From assembly GCF_024723735.1 (NCBI RefSeq), contig NZ_JANQDU010000003.1, positions 682,001 to 746,000 on the forward strand: 64,000 bases of DNA. The letters are read 5' to 3'. Below, one piece after another: positions 1 to 8,667 of the stretch. Position 1 is the stretch's first letter. Each line of letters begins with the position of its first letter. The stretch comes from Frigidibacter sp. ROC022. Lineage in GTDB: Bacteria > Pseudomonadota > Alphaproteobacteria > Rhodobacterales > Rhodobacteraceae. A program made the position numbers and the translations under genes. Below the pieces are notes generated by a model. The model saw only the letters and a program-made list of their open reading frames with translations, did not search any database and had not been told where the DNA came from.

Positions 1-543
1 CACATGCATCCATGGGTCCTGGGCAAAGGCGACATAGCCGCCGGCGGGCAGGATGCGCAGCACCTGGGCGAAGAGATAGATGAACAGCGTGCCCGAGACG
101 AAGCCGGGGATCGAGGTGAACAGCGCGTTTACCGCCGAGGCGGCGCGGTCAAAGCGTTTCCCGGCATTCAGACCCGCATAGGTGCCGGCCGGGATCGCCA
201 GCGCCAGCGCCACGACCATCGAGACCGCGATCAGCTCCAGCGTCCGGGGCAGGCGCAGGGCAATGGTTTCGGAAATCGGGGTGCCGTCGATCAGCGAGTC
301 GCCGAAGTCGAACCGCGCCGTATCGGCGAGGAAGCTGACATATTGCTCGGCGACGGGCCGATCGAGGCCCATCTTCTTGCGCAGGTTCTCCACCGCATCG
401 GTGCTGGCATCGGCACCGCCGGTGGTCAGCAGAAGTTCGGCGGGATCGCCGGGGACGATCAGCAGGACCGAGAACACGATCGTGCCGACCACCCAAAGCA
501 TCACCAGCGCCGTCGTGAGACGGCGGAGAACATAGCTTGTCAT
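1..543 (-). CDS. Peptide-type ABC transporter permease (DppB-like), 3' end outside window
   Basis: The 181 visible codons start MTSYVLRRLTTAL and have the DppB/OppB layout: an N-terminal membrane helix (about residues 9-29), a periplasmic stretch with MGLDRP and FGDSL, then the first helices of the permease core. The family moves oligopeptides or similar solutes through the inner membrane as one of two permease subunits. The gene lies 7 bp after the substrate-binding protein gene at 551-2098 on the same strand, so both belong to one operon running off the left edge. The C-terminal half, including the EAA loop that docks the ATPase, is not in the window. Confidence 0.93.
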   Translation of the reverse strand, partial: MTSYVLRRLTTALVMLWVVGTIVFSVLLIVPGDPAELLLTTGGADASTDAVENLRKKMGLDRPVAEQYVSFLADTARFDFGDSLIDGTPISETIALRLPRTLELIAVSMVVALALAIPAGTYAGLNAGKRFDRAASAVNALFTSIPGFVSGTLFIYLFAQVLRILPAGGYVAFAQDPWMHV

Positions 544-550
544 CGGTCGC

Positions 551-2098
551 TCAGCTCACCGCGCTCTCGTCGAGCACATAGGCGGTCGAGCCGTTCAGCC
601 AGCCCGGGAAGCAGTGGAACCCGGTGACCGAGCCGCTGTCGAAGGCATGTGCCTGGGTCCGCCAGTTCAGCGGCACCTGCGGCACCTCGTCGTAATAGGC
701 CTGGTAGAGCTCCTTGTAGATCGCCTCGCGCTTGGCGGGGTCGATCTCGGCGCGGCCGGCCTCGAGCAGACCGTCGATCCTCTCCGAGGAGAAGCCGAAG
801 GACCGGACATAGTTCGCATCGCCCGAATGCAGCAGGTTCCACATCGCGTCGGGGTCGTTGTAGAAGCCCGACAGCCCGTGCACCGCGATGTCGTAGTTGC
901 CTTCCTTGCCGGCCTTGATCCGGCTCGACCAGTCCGGCAGGTCGAGGGTCGCGTTGATCCCGACCATTGCCAGATAGGCCTGCACGATCGAGGCCGTGTC
1001 CTGGTGCATCCCGTAGGTCGAGGTGGCCAGAAGGGTGCAGTCGAACCCGTTCGGATAGCCGGCTTCGGCCAGCATCGCCTTGGCCTTCTCGGGGTCGTAG
1101 GTCCATTCCGCATCCGGGTTCGACAGATCGAACTGCGAGCCCTTGGGGTTCGGGAAGCCCAGAAGCGGCTCGCCGTTGCCGGCGAAGGCGGCGTCGATCA
1201 CGTCCTGGCGCTTGATCGCGTAGCCCACGGCACGGCGGACCAGCGGATCGGCAAAGGGGCCTTCCTTGGCGACATTGAACAGAACCAGCATGAACGGGCC
1301 CTGGGTCGCCGAGATCTCCAGCCGGTCCGAGTTCCGGACGTTCTCGAACTGCTGCCAGGGCAGGTATTCGATCACATCGACATCGCCGGCTTCCAGCGCC
1401 GCGAAACGCAGGTTCTCGTCGGCATAGGCGATGAAGCGGATGGTGTCGGAAAGCGGCTGCCCGGCGTCGTAGAAGTCGGGGAAGCGCTCCAGCTCGACAT
1501 AGACGCCCTTTTCCTGGGACTTGATCGTGTAGGGGCCGGCGCCGATCGGATCATCCTCGGCACTGCCGGCCCAGACGATGCCGGCGCAGTAGTTGGCGAG
1601 GATCTGGGTGAAGACCGCCGAGGGTTCCTTGAGCGTGATCTTCAGGGTCTTGTCGTCGAGGGCTTCCATCGTGTCCACGTTCTGGAAGCTGGCCTTCAGA
1701 TAGGCGGTGCTTTCGGGGGCCATGATCGCCGAGAAGCTGTAGATCACGTCCTCGGCGGTCACCGGCTCGCCGTTGTGGAACTTGGCATTGGCGCGCAGCT
1801 TGAAGATCAGCGTCTGCGCATCGGGCTGCTCGACGCTCTCGGCCAGTTCCGGCACCAGCTTGGCATCCTGATCATAGCCCATCAGGCCGCGGAAGATCAT
1901 CAGCTTCACCGTGTTGGCGGCGTTGCCGTTGGTCTCCCAGGGCGCCAGCGACGGCGGGAAGGTGGAAAGACCGTAGCGCAGGGTCTTCATGCTCTGCGCC
2001 GAGGCGTTCCGCGGCAACGCCATTGCGGTGAGTCCGGCGCCCAGGCCCACAAGGACCGTGCGGCGGGAGGGAGAGAATTCGGGAGTCTTGACTGTCAT
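551..2098 (-). CDS. ABC transporter substrate-binding protein, family 5 (DppA/OppA-like)
   Basis: A 515-aa solute-binding protein of the bacterial extracellular family 5, which delivers peptides, nickel chelates, opines or some sugars to a DppBC-type permease. The N terminus has a twin-arginine-like motif (SRRTVLVG) before a hydrophobic stretch and an ASAQ cleavage-like site, suggesting Tat export. Family signatures follow: RYGLSTFPPSLAPWE near the start, FKLRANAKFHNGEPVTAEDV, and PEKAKAMLAEAGYPNG toward the C terminus. I chose the ATG at 2098 because GAGGTC lies just upstream and the signal peptide then has normal length; an in-frame ATG about 20 codons upstream is possible. The substrate cannot be read from the sequence. 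Confidence 0.93.
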   Translation of the reverse strand: MTVKTPEFSPSRRTVLVGLGAGLTAMALPRNASAQSMKTLRYGLSTFPPSLAPWETNGNAANTVKLMIFRGLMGYDQDAKLVPELAESVEQPDAQTLIFKLRANAKFHNGEPVTAEDVIYSFSAIMAPESTAYLKASFQNVDTMEALDDKTLKITLKEPSAVFTQILANYCAGIVWAGSAEDDPIGAGPYTIKSQEKGVYVELERFPDFYDAGQPLSDTIRFIAYADENLRFAALEAGDVDVIEYLPWQQFENVRNSDRLEISATQGPFMLVLFNVAKEGPFADPLVRRAVGYAIKRQDVIDAAFAGNGEPLLGFPNPKGSQFDLSNPDAEWTYDPEKAKAMLAEAGYPNGFDCTLLATSTYGMHQDTASIVQAYLAMVGINATLDLPDWSSRIKAGKEGNYDIAVHGLSGFYNDPDAMWNLLHSGDANYVRSFGFSSERIDGLLEAGRAEIDPAKREAIYKELYQAYYDEVPQVPLNWRTQAHAFDSGSVTGFHCFPGWLNGSTAYVLDESAVS

Positions 2099-2205
2099 GT
2101 TGACCTCGACCTGTCGGAGTGCGTGAAAGTCTTCGGGGATCTGATGTCCCGGTTTGCTCATGCTCAATCCAAGACGCTGCGGGCGCAAAGGTCCAATCGA
2201 AAATC

Positions 2206-2236
2206 TCTTTTGGGTGCATAGATATTCTTTTGGGTG
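2206..2236. repeat. Two direct copies of an 11-bp motif 20 bp apart
   Basis: TCTTTTGGGTG occurs at 2206-2216 and again, identical, at 2226-2236. The pair sits in the 359-bp divergent gap between the binding-protein gene (minus) and the 2-hydroxyacid dehydrogenase (plus). The 20-bp period is close to two helical turns, as expected for a factor binding the same DNA face twice. No regulator gene is adjacent. The rest of the gap (2099-2457) shows no gene; it includes a C/G-rich tract near 2242-2268 and an A/T-rich stretch near 2299-2313 that could hold promoter elements. Confidence 0.5.
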
Positions 2237-2457
2237 AATCTCCCCGGCCCCGGGGGGGCGGGGCAGCGTCCGGGCCGATAGATTTGCTTTGGCCCCGGCA
2301 TAAATTTTCCGATTTTGGCAAGCCCGGAGCGCTGCGCTATGTCTGGATGCCAGGGCCGCGCCCGCGGCCCGCGCCAAGCCCCGGACATCGCCCGCTGACC
2401 CGATCGGAGTGCCGGCGCCGCAGCGACAGATGCCCCCTGACAGGACGAAATAGCGAC

Positions 2458-3417
2458 ATGACACGACTGGTCTTCCTCGATCCCTTCGCACTGAGCCGCA
2501 CCGAGCAGATCGGCGCCCTGCTGCCTGATGGCTGGGAGCTGTCGGTCGCGAAGTCGCGCGCCGTCGCCGACCAGCTCGCGGCGCTTTCCGGCGCCGATTT
2601 CGCGGTGACGGCCGATGTGCCGGTCACCGCCGAGATGTTCGCGGTGCCGGGGCTGAAGGGCGTCCACAAATGGGGGGTCGGCTATGACAACATCGACCTC
2701 GACGCGGCGCGCGCCAACGGGGTGCGGGTGATGCGCACCACCGGGTCGAACGCGGTCGCGGTGGCCGAGACCGCGCTGGCGATGATGCTGGCGCTGAACC
2801 GCAACCTGGTGCGCGGCCACATGGGCGTGCTCGAGGGCAAATGGCTGAAGAGCGAATGCGCGCAAAGCTCGACCCGGCTGTCGGGCAAGACCGTGGGCAT
2901 CGTCGGGCTGGGCCATATCGGCACCGCGCTGGCCCGGCTGCTGGCCGGATTCGGCTGCACCATCCTCTATACCAAGCGGACCCCGCTGTCGGCCGAGGAA
3001 GAGCAGGCTCTGGGTGTCACCCATGTCGCGCTCGACCGGCTGCTGCGCGAGTCAGACGTGGTTTCGCTCCACTGCGCGCTCAACGAGGGCACCGCGAACC
3101 TGATCGACGCGGCGGCGCTGGCGAAGATGAAGCCGGACGCGATCCTGATTAATGCCGCCCGCGGCGGGGTGGTGGTCGAGTCCGATCTGGCCGCGGCGGT
3201 GCGAGAGGGCAGGCTGCGCGGCGCCGCGGTCGATGTCTTCGCCACCGAGCCGGTGGAGCCGGACAACCCGCTGGTCGGGCTCGACGGGGTGATCGTGACC
3301 CCGCATGTCGCGGCGCTGACCTCGGACGGGTTCGTGCCCTCGATCACCCGCATGATCGCCAATATGGTGGCCGTCGATCAGGGCCGCGAGCCCGCCGGGA
3401 TCGACATCATCGTCTAG
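2458..3417 (+). CDS. D-isomer-specific 2-hydroxyacid dehydrogenase
   Basis: A 319-aa NAD(P)-dependent dehydrogenase of the phosphoglycerate dehydrogenase/glyoxylate reductase family, interconverting 2-oxo acids and D-2-hydroxy acids in the cytoplasm. Seen: the Rossmann motif VGIVGLGHIGTALA near residues 145-158, the catalytic-arginine context NAARGG, an acidic residue in the FATEPVEPDNPL segment, and the catalytic-histidine context VTPHVAAL. Length is normal. The ATG at 2458 has AGGA upstream and begins with the usual MTRLVFLDPF strand. It is divergent from the transporter genes and not in an operon with the gene to its right. The substrate is not predictable. Its last codons lie inside a tandem duplication. 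Confidence 0.9.
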   Translation: MTRLVFLDPFALSRTEQIGALLPDGWELSVAKSRAVADQLAALSGADFAVTADVPVTAEMFAVPGLKGVHKWGVGYDNIDLDAARANGVRVMRTTGSNAVAVAETALAMMLALNRNLVRGHMGVLEGKWLKSECAQSSTRLSGKTVGIVGLGHIGTALARLLAGFGCTILYTKRTPLSAEEEQALGVTHVALDRLLRESDVVSLHCALNEGTANLIDAAALAKMKPDAILINAARGGVVVESDLAAAVREGRLRGAAVDVFATEPVEPDNPLVGLDGVIVTPHVAALTSDGFVPSITRMIANMVAVDQGREPAGIDIIV

Positions 3418-3456
3418 ACGCCGGGGGCCGCGATCGTCTAGACGCCGGGGGCCGCG
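3409..3456. repeat. Perfect 24-bp tandem duplication over the stop codon
   Basis: A 24-bp unit beginning ATCGTCTAGACG is present twice in direct contact (3409-3432 and 3433-3456). The first copy contains the last codons and the TAG stop of the dehydrogenase gene. Because the unit is a multiple of three, the second copy repeats the stop in the same frame. Confidence 0.9.
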
Positions 3457-3469
3457 TCGCGGGCCGCAA

Positions 3470-3492
3470 GGCCGGACCTCCCGCGTCCGGCC
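3470..3492. terminator. Stem-loop between convergent genes
   Basis: GGCCGGAC (3470-3477) pairs perfectly with GTCCGGCC (3485-3492) over a 7-base loop. It lies between the convergent ends of the dehydrogenase and protease genes, where a shared terminator is expected. There is no clean T-run directly after the stem. Confidence 0.5.
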
Positions 3493-3510
3493 CGGCCCGG
3501 AAGCAAGGTC

Positions 3511-3534
3511 GAGTATTTTTGACCCGAAGATGGC
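3511..3534. repeat. Dispersed intergenic repeat, copy 1 (GAGTATTT...GAAGATG)
   Basis: Reads GAGTATTTTTGACCCGAAGA then TGGC. It matches the copy at 55407-55430 except at a few positions and resembles a degenerate copy at 38151-38182. All three are intergenic. From memory, this sequence type is widespread between genes of Rhodobacteraceae; its function is unknown. Confidence 0.6.
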
Positions 3535-3550
3535 GAGGCGGGGTACAGGA

Positions 3551-4126
3551 TCAGCGTTCGAGGATCATCTTGTTGCCGGTGATCTCGATCCGGGCGAAGC
3601 GCTGAAGGTAGGACATGCCGAGCAGCGAACCCTGCATCTCGCCCTGGGTGACCGAGGCCGGCACGTTGGTTTCGGTCGCGTCGCCGAGCTGGACCTTCGC
3701 GATCCGGACCCGTGCGGTGCGGACCGTGCCATTGGCCGTGGTCGCCATGCCGGTGAAGGCCAGCGACTCGGGGTCGAGCCCGATCCGGGCGGCATCCTGC
3801 ATCGACAGCACCATGTCCGAGGCGCCGGTATCGATGACGAAATCCACCGGTGTGCCGTTCAGTCCCAGGGTCAGGTGATAATGGCCGTCGAGCCCGCGCG
3901 GGATCTCGATCGTGTTGCCGATCACCGCGGCGCGCGGCGCGACGTCGTCGCGGATGTCGGACCAGAGACCGAACGCCGCGATGGTGCCGAGGAAGATGAA
4001 GCCCCAGATCGCCGCCTGCTGGGCCATCTTGCCCAGCTGGTGGCGGTTGGCGGCGATCATCCAGCCGCCGATGGCGATCAGCAGCAGGACCAGATAGGCG
4101 ACATTTCCGAGCGAGACGTTGTCCAT
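3551..4126 (-). CDS. Membrane-anchored retropepsin-like aspartic protease
   Basis: A 191-aa protein with two N-terminal hydrophobic helices (about residues 7-25 and 36-54) followed by one retropepsin-like domain. The catalytic loop DTGAS lies at about residues 99-103 (context FVIDTGASDMVLS), and the GMSYLQRF segment near the C terminus matches the family's second half. Members are single-domain aspartyl proteases presumed to act as homodimers; here the domain probably faces the periplasm. This matches the clan AA protein TIGR02281 type seen in alphaproteobacteria. Function is uncharacterised. It is monocistronic between terminator-like DNA and marC. Confidence 0.85.
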   Translation of the reverse strand: MDNVSLGNVAYLVLLLIAIGGWMIAANRHQLGKMAQQAAIWGFIFLGTIAAFGLWSDIRDDVAPRAAVIGNTIEIPRGLDGHYHLTLGLNGTPVDFVIDTGASDMVLSMQDAARIGLDPESLAFTGMATTANGTVRTARVRIAKVQLGDATETNVPASVTQGEMQGSLLGMSYLQRFARIEITGNKMILER

Positions 4127-4171
4127 GGCTGAAAGATGGGGGCGGGTCGGCGCGCTGGCAAGGGTGGCGGC

Positions 4172-4822
4172 TCAGCCCGTGGTCGGGCTCAGCCCGTAGC
4201 CGCCGAGTCCGTCCAGCACGATCTGCACCGCCAGCGCCGCCAGCAGGATGCCGAACAGGCGGGTCAGCACGTTGATCCCGCTGCGCCCGGCCAGCCGGTC
4301 GACCAGCGGCGCCATCAGGAACAGCGTCAGGGTGATCGCCAGCACCGCCAGCGTCACCCCGAGAATCGCCGCCCTCCAGGCCCAGCCCGGGTCCTGCGAG
4401 GCCAGCAGCACCATGGTCGCCATCGCGCCGGGGCCCGCCACCAGCGGCACCGCGATCGGGAACACCGCCGGATCGTCGTCGCCGGGATGCCCGGCATCGG
4501 GATGGTTGACGGTCTGGGCCTGATTGCTGCGCCGGGAGGTGCGTTTCTCGAACAGCATCTCGACGGCGATCAGGAACAGCAGCACCCCGCCGGATATCCG
4601 GAAGGCGTCCAGCGAAATCCCGGCATAGCGCAGCAGGGCCTCGCCGAAGAGGCCGAACAGGGTCAGGACCGCCGCCGCCACCAGGATCGCCCGGAAGGCC
4701 GCGGCTCGGCGCCGGGCCGGGTCCATGCCGGTGGTCAGCGCCATGAACAGCGGCGCCACCGCGATCGGGTCGATGATCACGAAGAGCGTCAGGAAGGCCG
4801 AGATCAGCAGGGTGGTGTCCAT
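4172..4822 (-). CDS. MarC family integral membrane protein
   Basis: A 216-aa inner-membrane protein with six predicted helices and the MarC/UPF0056 pattern: an N-terminal helix with FLTLFVIIDPIAVAPLF, a central loop of about 40 residues rich in charge and Asp/His, then IAVPLVAGPGAMATMV, a family hallmark. Despite the name, MarC is not established as a drug-resistance factor and its role is unclear. The start at 4822 gives the classical MDTTLL N terminus; longer in-frame extensions are arginine-rich and unlikely. It is downstream of the ABC-F gene on the same strand, separated by about 50 bp. Confidence 0.9.
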   Translation of the reverse strand: MDTTLLISAFLTLFVIIDPIAVAPLFMALTTGMDPARRRAAAFRAILVAAAVLTLFGLFGEALLRYAGISLDAFRISGGVLLFLIAVEMLFEKRTSRRSNQAQTVNHPDAGHPGDDDPAVFPIAVPLVAGPGAMATMVLLASQDPGWAWRAAILGVTLAVLAITLTLFLMAPLVDRLAGRSGINVLTRLFGILLAALAVQIVLDGLGGYGLSPTTG

Positions 4823-4874
4823 GGTCCGGCCCCTTCGATTGCCGCGCGTCTCCGGCCGTCCGCCGGCGAGGGCC

Positions 4875-6716
4875 CTAGCCCTGCGCCTCGTCCAGCTTGC
4901 CCTGTGCATCCAGCCACAGGGATTCGGCCCGGTCCAGCCCTGTCATCACTTCTGCGTATTTCTTCTGCCAGACCTCGCGCTCGCCGTTGCGCTCGGGCTC
5001 GTAGAGCGCCGGATCGGCCAGCCGCTTGGCCAGCTTGTCGCGCATCTCGTTCAGCTTCTGCACCCGTTCCTCGGCCTTGCGGACATCCGCGCGCAGCGCC
5101 AGGATCGCGTCGCGGTTGGGTTTCGCCTTGGCCGGTTTGGGTTTTTCCGGGGGCGCCTCCGGGGTGGTCAGCATCCTGCGATAGGCGTCGAGGTCCTCTT
5201 CATAGGGCGCGACCCGGCCATCCTTGACCAGCCAGAGCCGGTCGGCGACGAGGCTGAGCAGGTGCATGTCGTGGCTGACCAGGATCACCGCGCCGGAATA
5301 GGCGGTGAGCGCCTCGACCAGCGCCTCGCGGCTGTCGATGTCGAGGTGGTTGGTCGGTTCGTCCAGGATCAGCAGATGCGGCGCGTCAATGGTCGCCAGC
5401 AGCAGCGAGAGCCGGGCCTTCTGCCCGCCCGAGAGCCGACCGACCTCGGTTTCGGCCTGCACCGCCTGCAGGCCGAAGCCGGCCAGCCGGGCCCGGGCCT
5501 TGCCCTGGCCTTCGGAGCCGCGCAGCCGCATGACGTGCTGCAGCGGCGTCTCCTCGACCCGCAGTTCCTCGACCTGGTGCTGGGCGAAGAAGCCGACGCG
5601 GAGCCGGTTCGAGATCGTCAGCTTGCCCGACATTGGTTTAAGTTTGCCTGCCAACAGCTTGGAAAGCGTAGACTTTCCTTCGCCGTTGCGGCCCAGCAGG
5701 GCGATCCGGTCATCCTGGTCGATCCGCTCGGTCAGGCCGCGCAAGACGGTCTTGTCGCCATATCCGACCGAGACGCCTTCCATGGTGATGATCGGCGGCG
5801 AGAGTTCCTCGGGCTCGGGGAAGGTGAAGACGGTGCGGGCCGGATCCTCGGGCGGCGCGGTGGCGGTCAGCCGCTCGATCATCTTCATCCGGCTCTGCGC
5901 CTGCCGCGCCTTCGTCGCCTTGGCCCTGAAACGGTCTACGAAGCTTTGCAGATGCGCCCGCCGGGCGTCCTGCTTCTTGGCCTCGGCGCTTTCGGCGGCG
6001 CGTTGCGCGGCGCGGGTATTGGCGAAGGTGTCGTAGCCGCCCTGGTAGAGGGTCAGCTTCCTGCGGTCGAGATGCAGGATCGCCTGCACCGCCCGGTTCA
6101 GCAGGTCGCGGTCATGGCTGATCAAGAGCACGGTATGCGGATAGCGTTCGAGATAGCTTTCCAGCCAGAGCGCGCCTTCGAGGTCGAGATAGTTGGTCGG
6201 TTCGTCCAGCAGCAGCAGGTCGGGGGCCGAAAACAGCACCGCCGCCAGCGCCACCCGCATCCGCCAACCGCCCGAGAAGGCCGAGCAGGGCTGGTGGATT
6301 TCGGCCTCGGTGAACCCCAGGCCGCGCAGGATGGTGGCCGCGCGGGCCTCGGCCGACCAGGCGTCGATATCGGCCAGCCGGGTCTGGATATCGGCGATCC
6401 GGTGCGGCTCGGTGGCGGTTTCGGCCTCGGCCAGCAACTGGGCGCGCTCGGTGTCGGCGGCCAGAACGGTGTCGAGCAGTGTGTCCTCGGAGCCCGGCAC
6501 CTCTTGCGCCACGCCGCCGATGCGGGATCGGGCCGGCAGGCGGATGTCACCCGAATCGAGGGTCAGCTCGCCCCGGATCAGCTTGAACAGCGTGGTCTTG
6601 CCGGCGCCGTTGCGACCGACCAGGCCGATCTTGTGGCCGGTCGGGATCACCGCGCTGGCCTTCTCGATCAGGGGGCGCCCGTCGATGGAATAGGTGATGT
6701 CTTCGATGCGTAGCAT
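4875..6716 (-). CDS. ABC-F family ATPase (ribosome-associated, YheS/Uup type)
   Basis: A 613-aa soluble protein with two ATP-binding cassettes and no membrane part. Seen: Walker A GRNGAGKTT (near residue 35) and GRNGEGKST (about 340), signatures FSGGWRMR and LSGGQKAR, and Walker B LLLDEPTNYLDL and LILDEPTNHLDI. The charged linker between cassettes (residues about 230-290, rich in Arg/Lys/Ala/Gln) is the P-site interaction motif region that reaches toward the ribosomal peptidyl-transferase centre in this family. ABC-F proteins relieve stalled or antibiotic-bound ribosomes; which subfamily this is cannot be decided by eye. The C-terminal tail has a coiled-coil look. Confidence 0.92.
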   Translation of the reverse strand: MLRIEDITYSIDGRPLIEKASAVIPTGHKIGLVGRNGAGKTTLFKLIRGELTLDSGDIRLPARSRIGGVAQEVPGSEDTLLDTVLAADTERAQLLAEAETATEPHRIADIQTRLADIDAWSAEARAATILRGLGFTEAEIHQPCSAFSGGWRMRVALAAVLFSAPDLLLLDEPTNYLDLEGALWLESYLERYPHTVLLISHDRDLLNRAVQAILHLDRRKLTLYQGGYDTFANTRAAQRAAESAEAKKQDARRAHLQSFVDRFRAKATKARQAQSRMKMIERLTATAPPEDPARTVFTFPEPEELSPPIITMEGVSVGYGDKTVLRGLTERIDQDDRIALLGRNGEGKSTLSKLLAGKLKPMSGKLTISNRLRVGFFAQHQVEELRVEETPLQHVMRLRGSEGQGKARARLAGFGLQAVQAETEVGRLSGGQKARLSLLLATIDAPHLLILDEPTNHLDIDSREALVEALTAYSGAVILVSHDMHLLSLVADRLWLVKDGRVAPYEEDLDAYRRMLTTPEAPPEKPKPAKAKPNRDAILALRADVRKAEERVQKLNEMRDKLAKRLADPALYEPERNGEREVWQKKYAEVMTGLDRAESLWLDAQGKLDEAQG

Positions 6717-6781
6717 GGGCGGCTGATGCCGCGTTTGCGCGGTGGGGTCAATCGGTGCCGCGAGATCGGCCGCGGCGGCGG

Positions 6782-7507
6782 CTATTGCGCAGAGCCCGGA
6801 TGCCGCCAGAGCCGGAGCGGGCCGATCGGGGTGAAGCCGGCGATCCGTGCCGCGTCAAGCCGGGCGCCGCTTTCGCAACCGACGACCGGGCGGCCGGGCC
6901 AGAGTCTTGCGGCGCAGGCGGCGACGGCGGCGAACAGCGCCTCGGGCTGCGGGCCGAGGCTGAACAGGTTCGAGACCGAGACCACCCCGGCACCGTGGAG
7001 CAGGATGCCGCCGCCGCGCGGTCGCGCATCGCGCCCGAGATGGGCGAGAAAGGCGATGTCCCGGCGCTGGATCAGGTCGGGCGGGAACTGGACATGGCCT
7101 TCGGGGAGATCCTCGGCGCGGCGCCAGAAGCCCTCCCAAAGGCCGAGATCGGCGGGCTGGGCGATCCGCACCAAGGTCAGCGGTGCCGGCGGCGGGCTGG
7201 GCCGGTTGCGGGTGATCCAGTCGGCATCGGCCAGCGGGGCGTAGCCTTCGGACCCCAGGTCCAGAGCCGCCGCGCTGTCCATGACGGTCAGCCCGCGTGG
7301 CCGGCCGGCCAGCAGCGCCCGCAACTCGACCTGCGGCGGCGGGCCGGACATTCCCGGCAGGGTGATGGCATCGGGCAGAAGCGGCGGCGCCGTTCCGGTG
7401 GTGCGCCAGATCCCGGGCAGAAAGCGCGAACCGATGCCCTGCGCCCGGCAGATCCGGTCGCAAAGGATCGCCCTGTTGCGTGCCGCGGCTTCGATGAGAT
7501 CCTGCAC
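6782..7507 (-). CDS. GNAT-fold acetyltransferase-like protein
   Basis: About 241 aa. I recognise no exact family, but the C-terminal third resembles GNAT proteins: GGGILLHGAGVVSVSNLF as the beta4-beta5 region and a final ESGARLDAARIAGFTPIGPLRLW, typical of the GNAT C terminus. The N-terminal half (EAAARNRAILCDRICRAQG...) looks like an added domain seen in Rhodobacteraceae homologues. The GTG at 7507 is preferred because the sequence after it is conserved-looking; a TTG eight codons upstream is possible. Acetyl-donor and acceptor are unknown. It is upstream of, but probably not co-transcribed with, the ABC-F gene. Confidence 0.6.
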   Translation of the reverse strand: MQDLIEAAARNRAILCDRICRAQGIGSRFLPGIWRTTGTAPPLLPDAITLPGMSGPPPQVELRALLAGRPRGLTVMDSAAALDLGSEGYAPLADADWITRNRPSPPPAPLTLVRIAQPADLGLWEGFWRRAEDLPEGHVQFPPDLIQRRDIAFLAHLGRDARPRGGGILLHGAGVVSVSNLFSLGPQPEALFAAVAACAARLWPGRPVVGCESGARLDAARIAGFTPIGPLRLWRHPGSAQ

Positions 7508-7719
7508 GGGTCCCCGGTCCCTGATTGCCAACGCCGGGCAGAATGGCCGCGGCGGCGAGGCAGGGCAAGCGCGGCGGGCGCGCGCGGCTGCGCCTTATTC
7601 CGGGCGCCGGACTGCGGCAATACGTCTTTCCACCTTCCCGAGGCCATGCTAGTTCAACGCGCGAACAGAACAGCCGGGCACGGGGTCCGGCCAAGAATAA
7701 CTGAAGGCTTAGGGCTAAC

Positions 7720-8142
7720 ATGGCGATTGAACGCACCCTCTCGATCATCAAACCGGACGCCACGCGGCGTAACCTGACCGGCAAGATCAACGCGAAATTC
7801 GAAGACGCGGGCCTGCGCATCGTGGCGCAGAAGCGGATTCGGCTGACCAAGGAACAGGCCGGCAAGTTCTACGCAGTCCACGCCGCGCGGCCGTTCTACG
7901 ACGAACTCTGCACCTTCATGGCCTCCGAGCCGGTGGTCGTGCAGGTTCTCGAAGGTGAAGGCGCGGTGCAGAAGAACCGCCAGGTGATGGGCGCCACCAA
8001 CCCGGCCGATGCGGCCGAGGGCACCATTCGCGCCGAGTTCGCCGAGAGCGTCGGCGAGAACTCGGTTCACGGCTCGGATGCGCCGGATACCGCGAAAGAG
8101 GAAATCGCCTTCTTCTTCTCGGGGCTTGAACTGGTCGGCTGA
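7720..8142 (+). CDS. ndk: Nucleoside diphosphate kinase
   Basis: A 140-aa enzyme transferring the gamma-phosphate of ATP to NDPs through a phosphohistidine, balancing NTP pools. Seen: the N-terminal [11 protein letters not shown] strand with the binding Lys, the [11 protein letters not shown] segment, [17 protein letters not shown], and the catalytic histidine in NSVHGSD at residue 117. Length is canonical. It is a single gene followed by a strong hairpin terminator. Confidence 0.98.
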   Translation: MAIERTLSIIKPDATRRNLTGKINAKFEDAGLRIVAQKRIRLTKEQAGKFYAVHAARPFYDELCTFMASEPVVVQVLEGEGAVQKNRQVMGATNPADAAEGTIRAEFAESVGENSVHGSDAPDTAKEEIAFFFSGLELVG

Positions 8143-8163
8143 ACGACCCGCCCGACGAACAGG

Positions 8164-8192
8164 AAACGCGGCGCCTTCGGGGGCCGCGTTTT
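8164..8192 (+). terminator. Rho-independent terminator of ndk
   Basis: AAACGCGGC (8164-8172) pairs with GCCGCGTTT (8183-8191) and the right arm runs into a T-stretch. It starts 21 bp after the ndk stop codon. The symmetric A- and T-flanks mean it could also stop transcription of the convergent TfoX-like gene. Confidence 0.85.
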
Positions 8193-8219
8193 GCATTCCT
8201 GCGTATCGCGATCCGGCGG

Positions 8220-8552
8220 CTATTGGCGCGGCGCGACCACGCCCAGCAGGTTGAGCGCCGATTCAAGCTGGCTCTGCACCGGGTCGTGAGCTTCGGCGAC
8301 GATCTCGTCGAATCGCTTGCGCAGGGCCGCCTTCTCGGCCCCCTTGCAATCGTTCCAGGGCCGGCCATGAAGCCCCATGACCAGAGCGTAGTAGCCGATG
8401 AAATGCGGGCGGGTGCCGGCGGCAAGGCAGCGGCGATAGGCCTCGTCCGGACCCAGGCGGCGCAGTTGTTCCGCGGTGGTGATCCCGGCCCGGGCAAACA
8501 GTGCCGCGCTGGCCGGGCCGATATTGCGAATCGCGGTGACGGGTTGAGTCAT
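8220..8552 (-). CDS. TfoX C-terminal domain protein
   Basis: A 110-aa protein matching the TfoX/Sxy C-terminal domain: AIRNIGPASAALFARAGI and TAEQLRRLGPDEAYRRCLAAG are the helix-hairpin-helix-like signature, then GYYALVMGLHGRPW. In gammaproteobacteria full-length TfoX activates competence genes through CRP; stand-alone C-terminal domains are common in alphaproteobacteria and have no assigned role. The N-terminal TfoX domain is absent here. The gene converges on ndk. Confidence 0.85.
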   Translation of the reverse strand: MTQPVTAIRNIGPASAALFARAGITTAEQLRRLGPDEAYRRCLAAGTRPHFIGYYALVMGLHGRPWNDCKGAEKAALRKRFDEIVAEAHDPVQSQLESALNLLGVVAPRQ

Positions 8553-8667
8553 CGGGGGCCATCGGCAGGGGCTGGATCGGCGCGCGATGACGCGACCCTT
8601 TGGCCAAGGTTACAGGCCGCTTGGCCTGCGGGAAAGACCGCAGTGGGGCGGACCGGGCTGCCGGCGC

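Noticed and set aside
4725-6713. 662-codon open frame on the plus strand
   Set aside because: Antisense to the ABC-F gene; low-complexity Gln/Gly/Arg translation with no recognisable domain.
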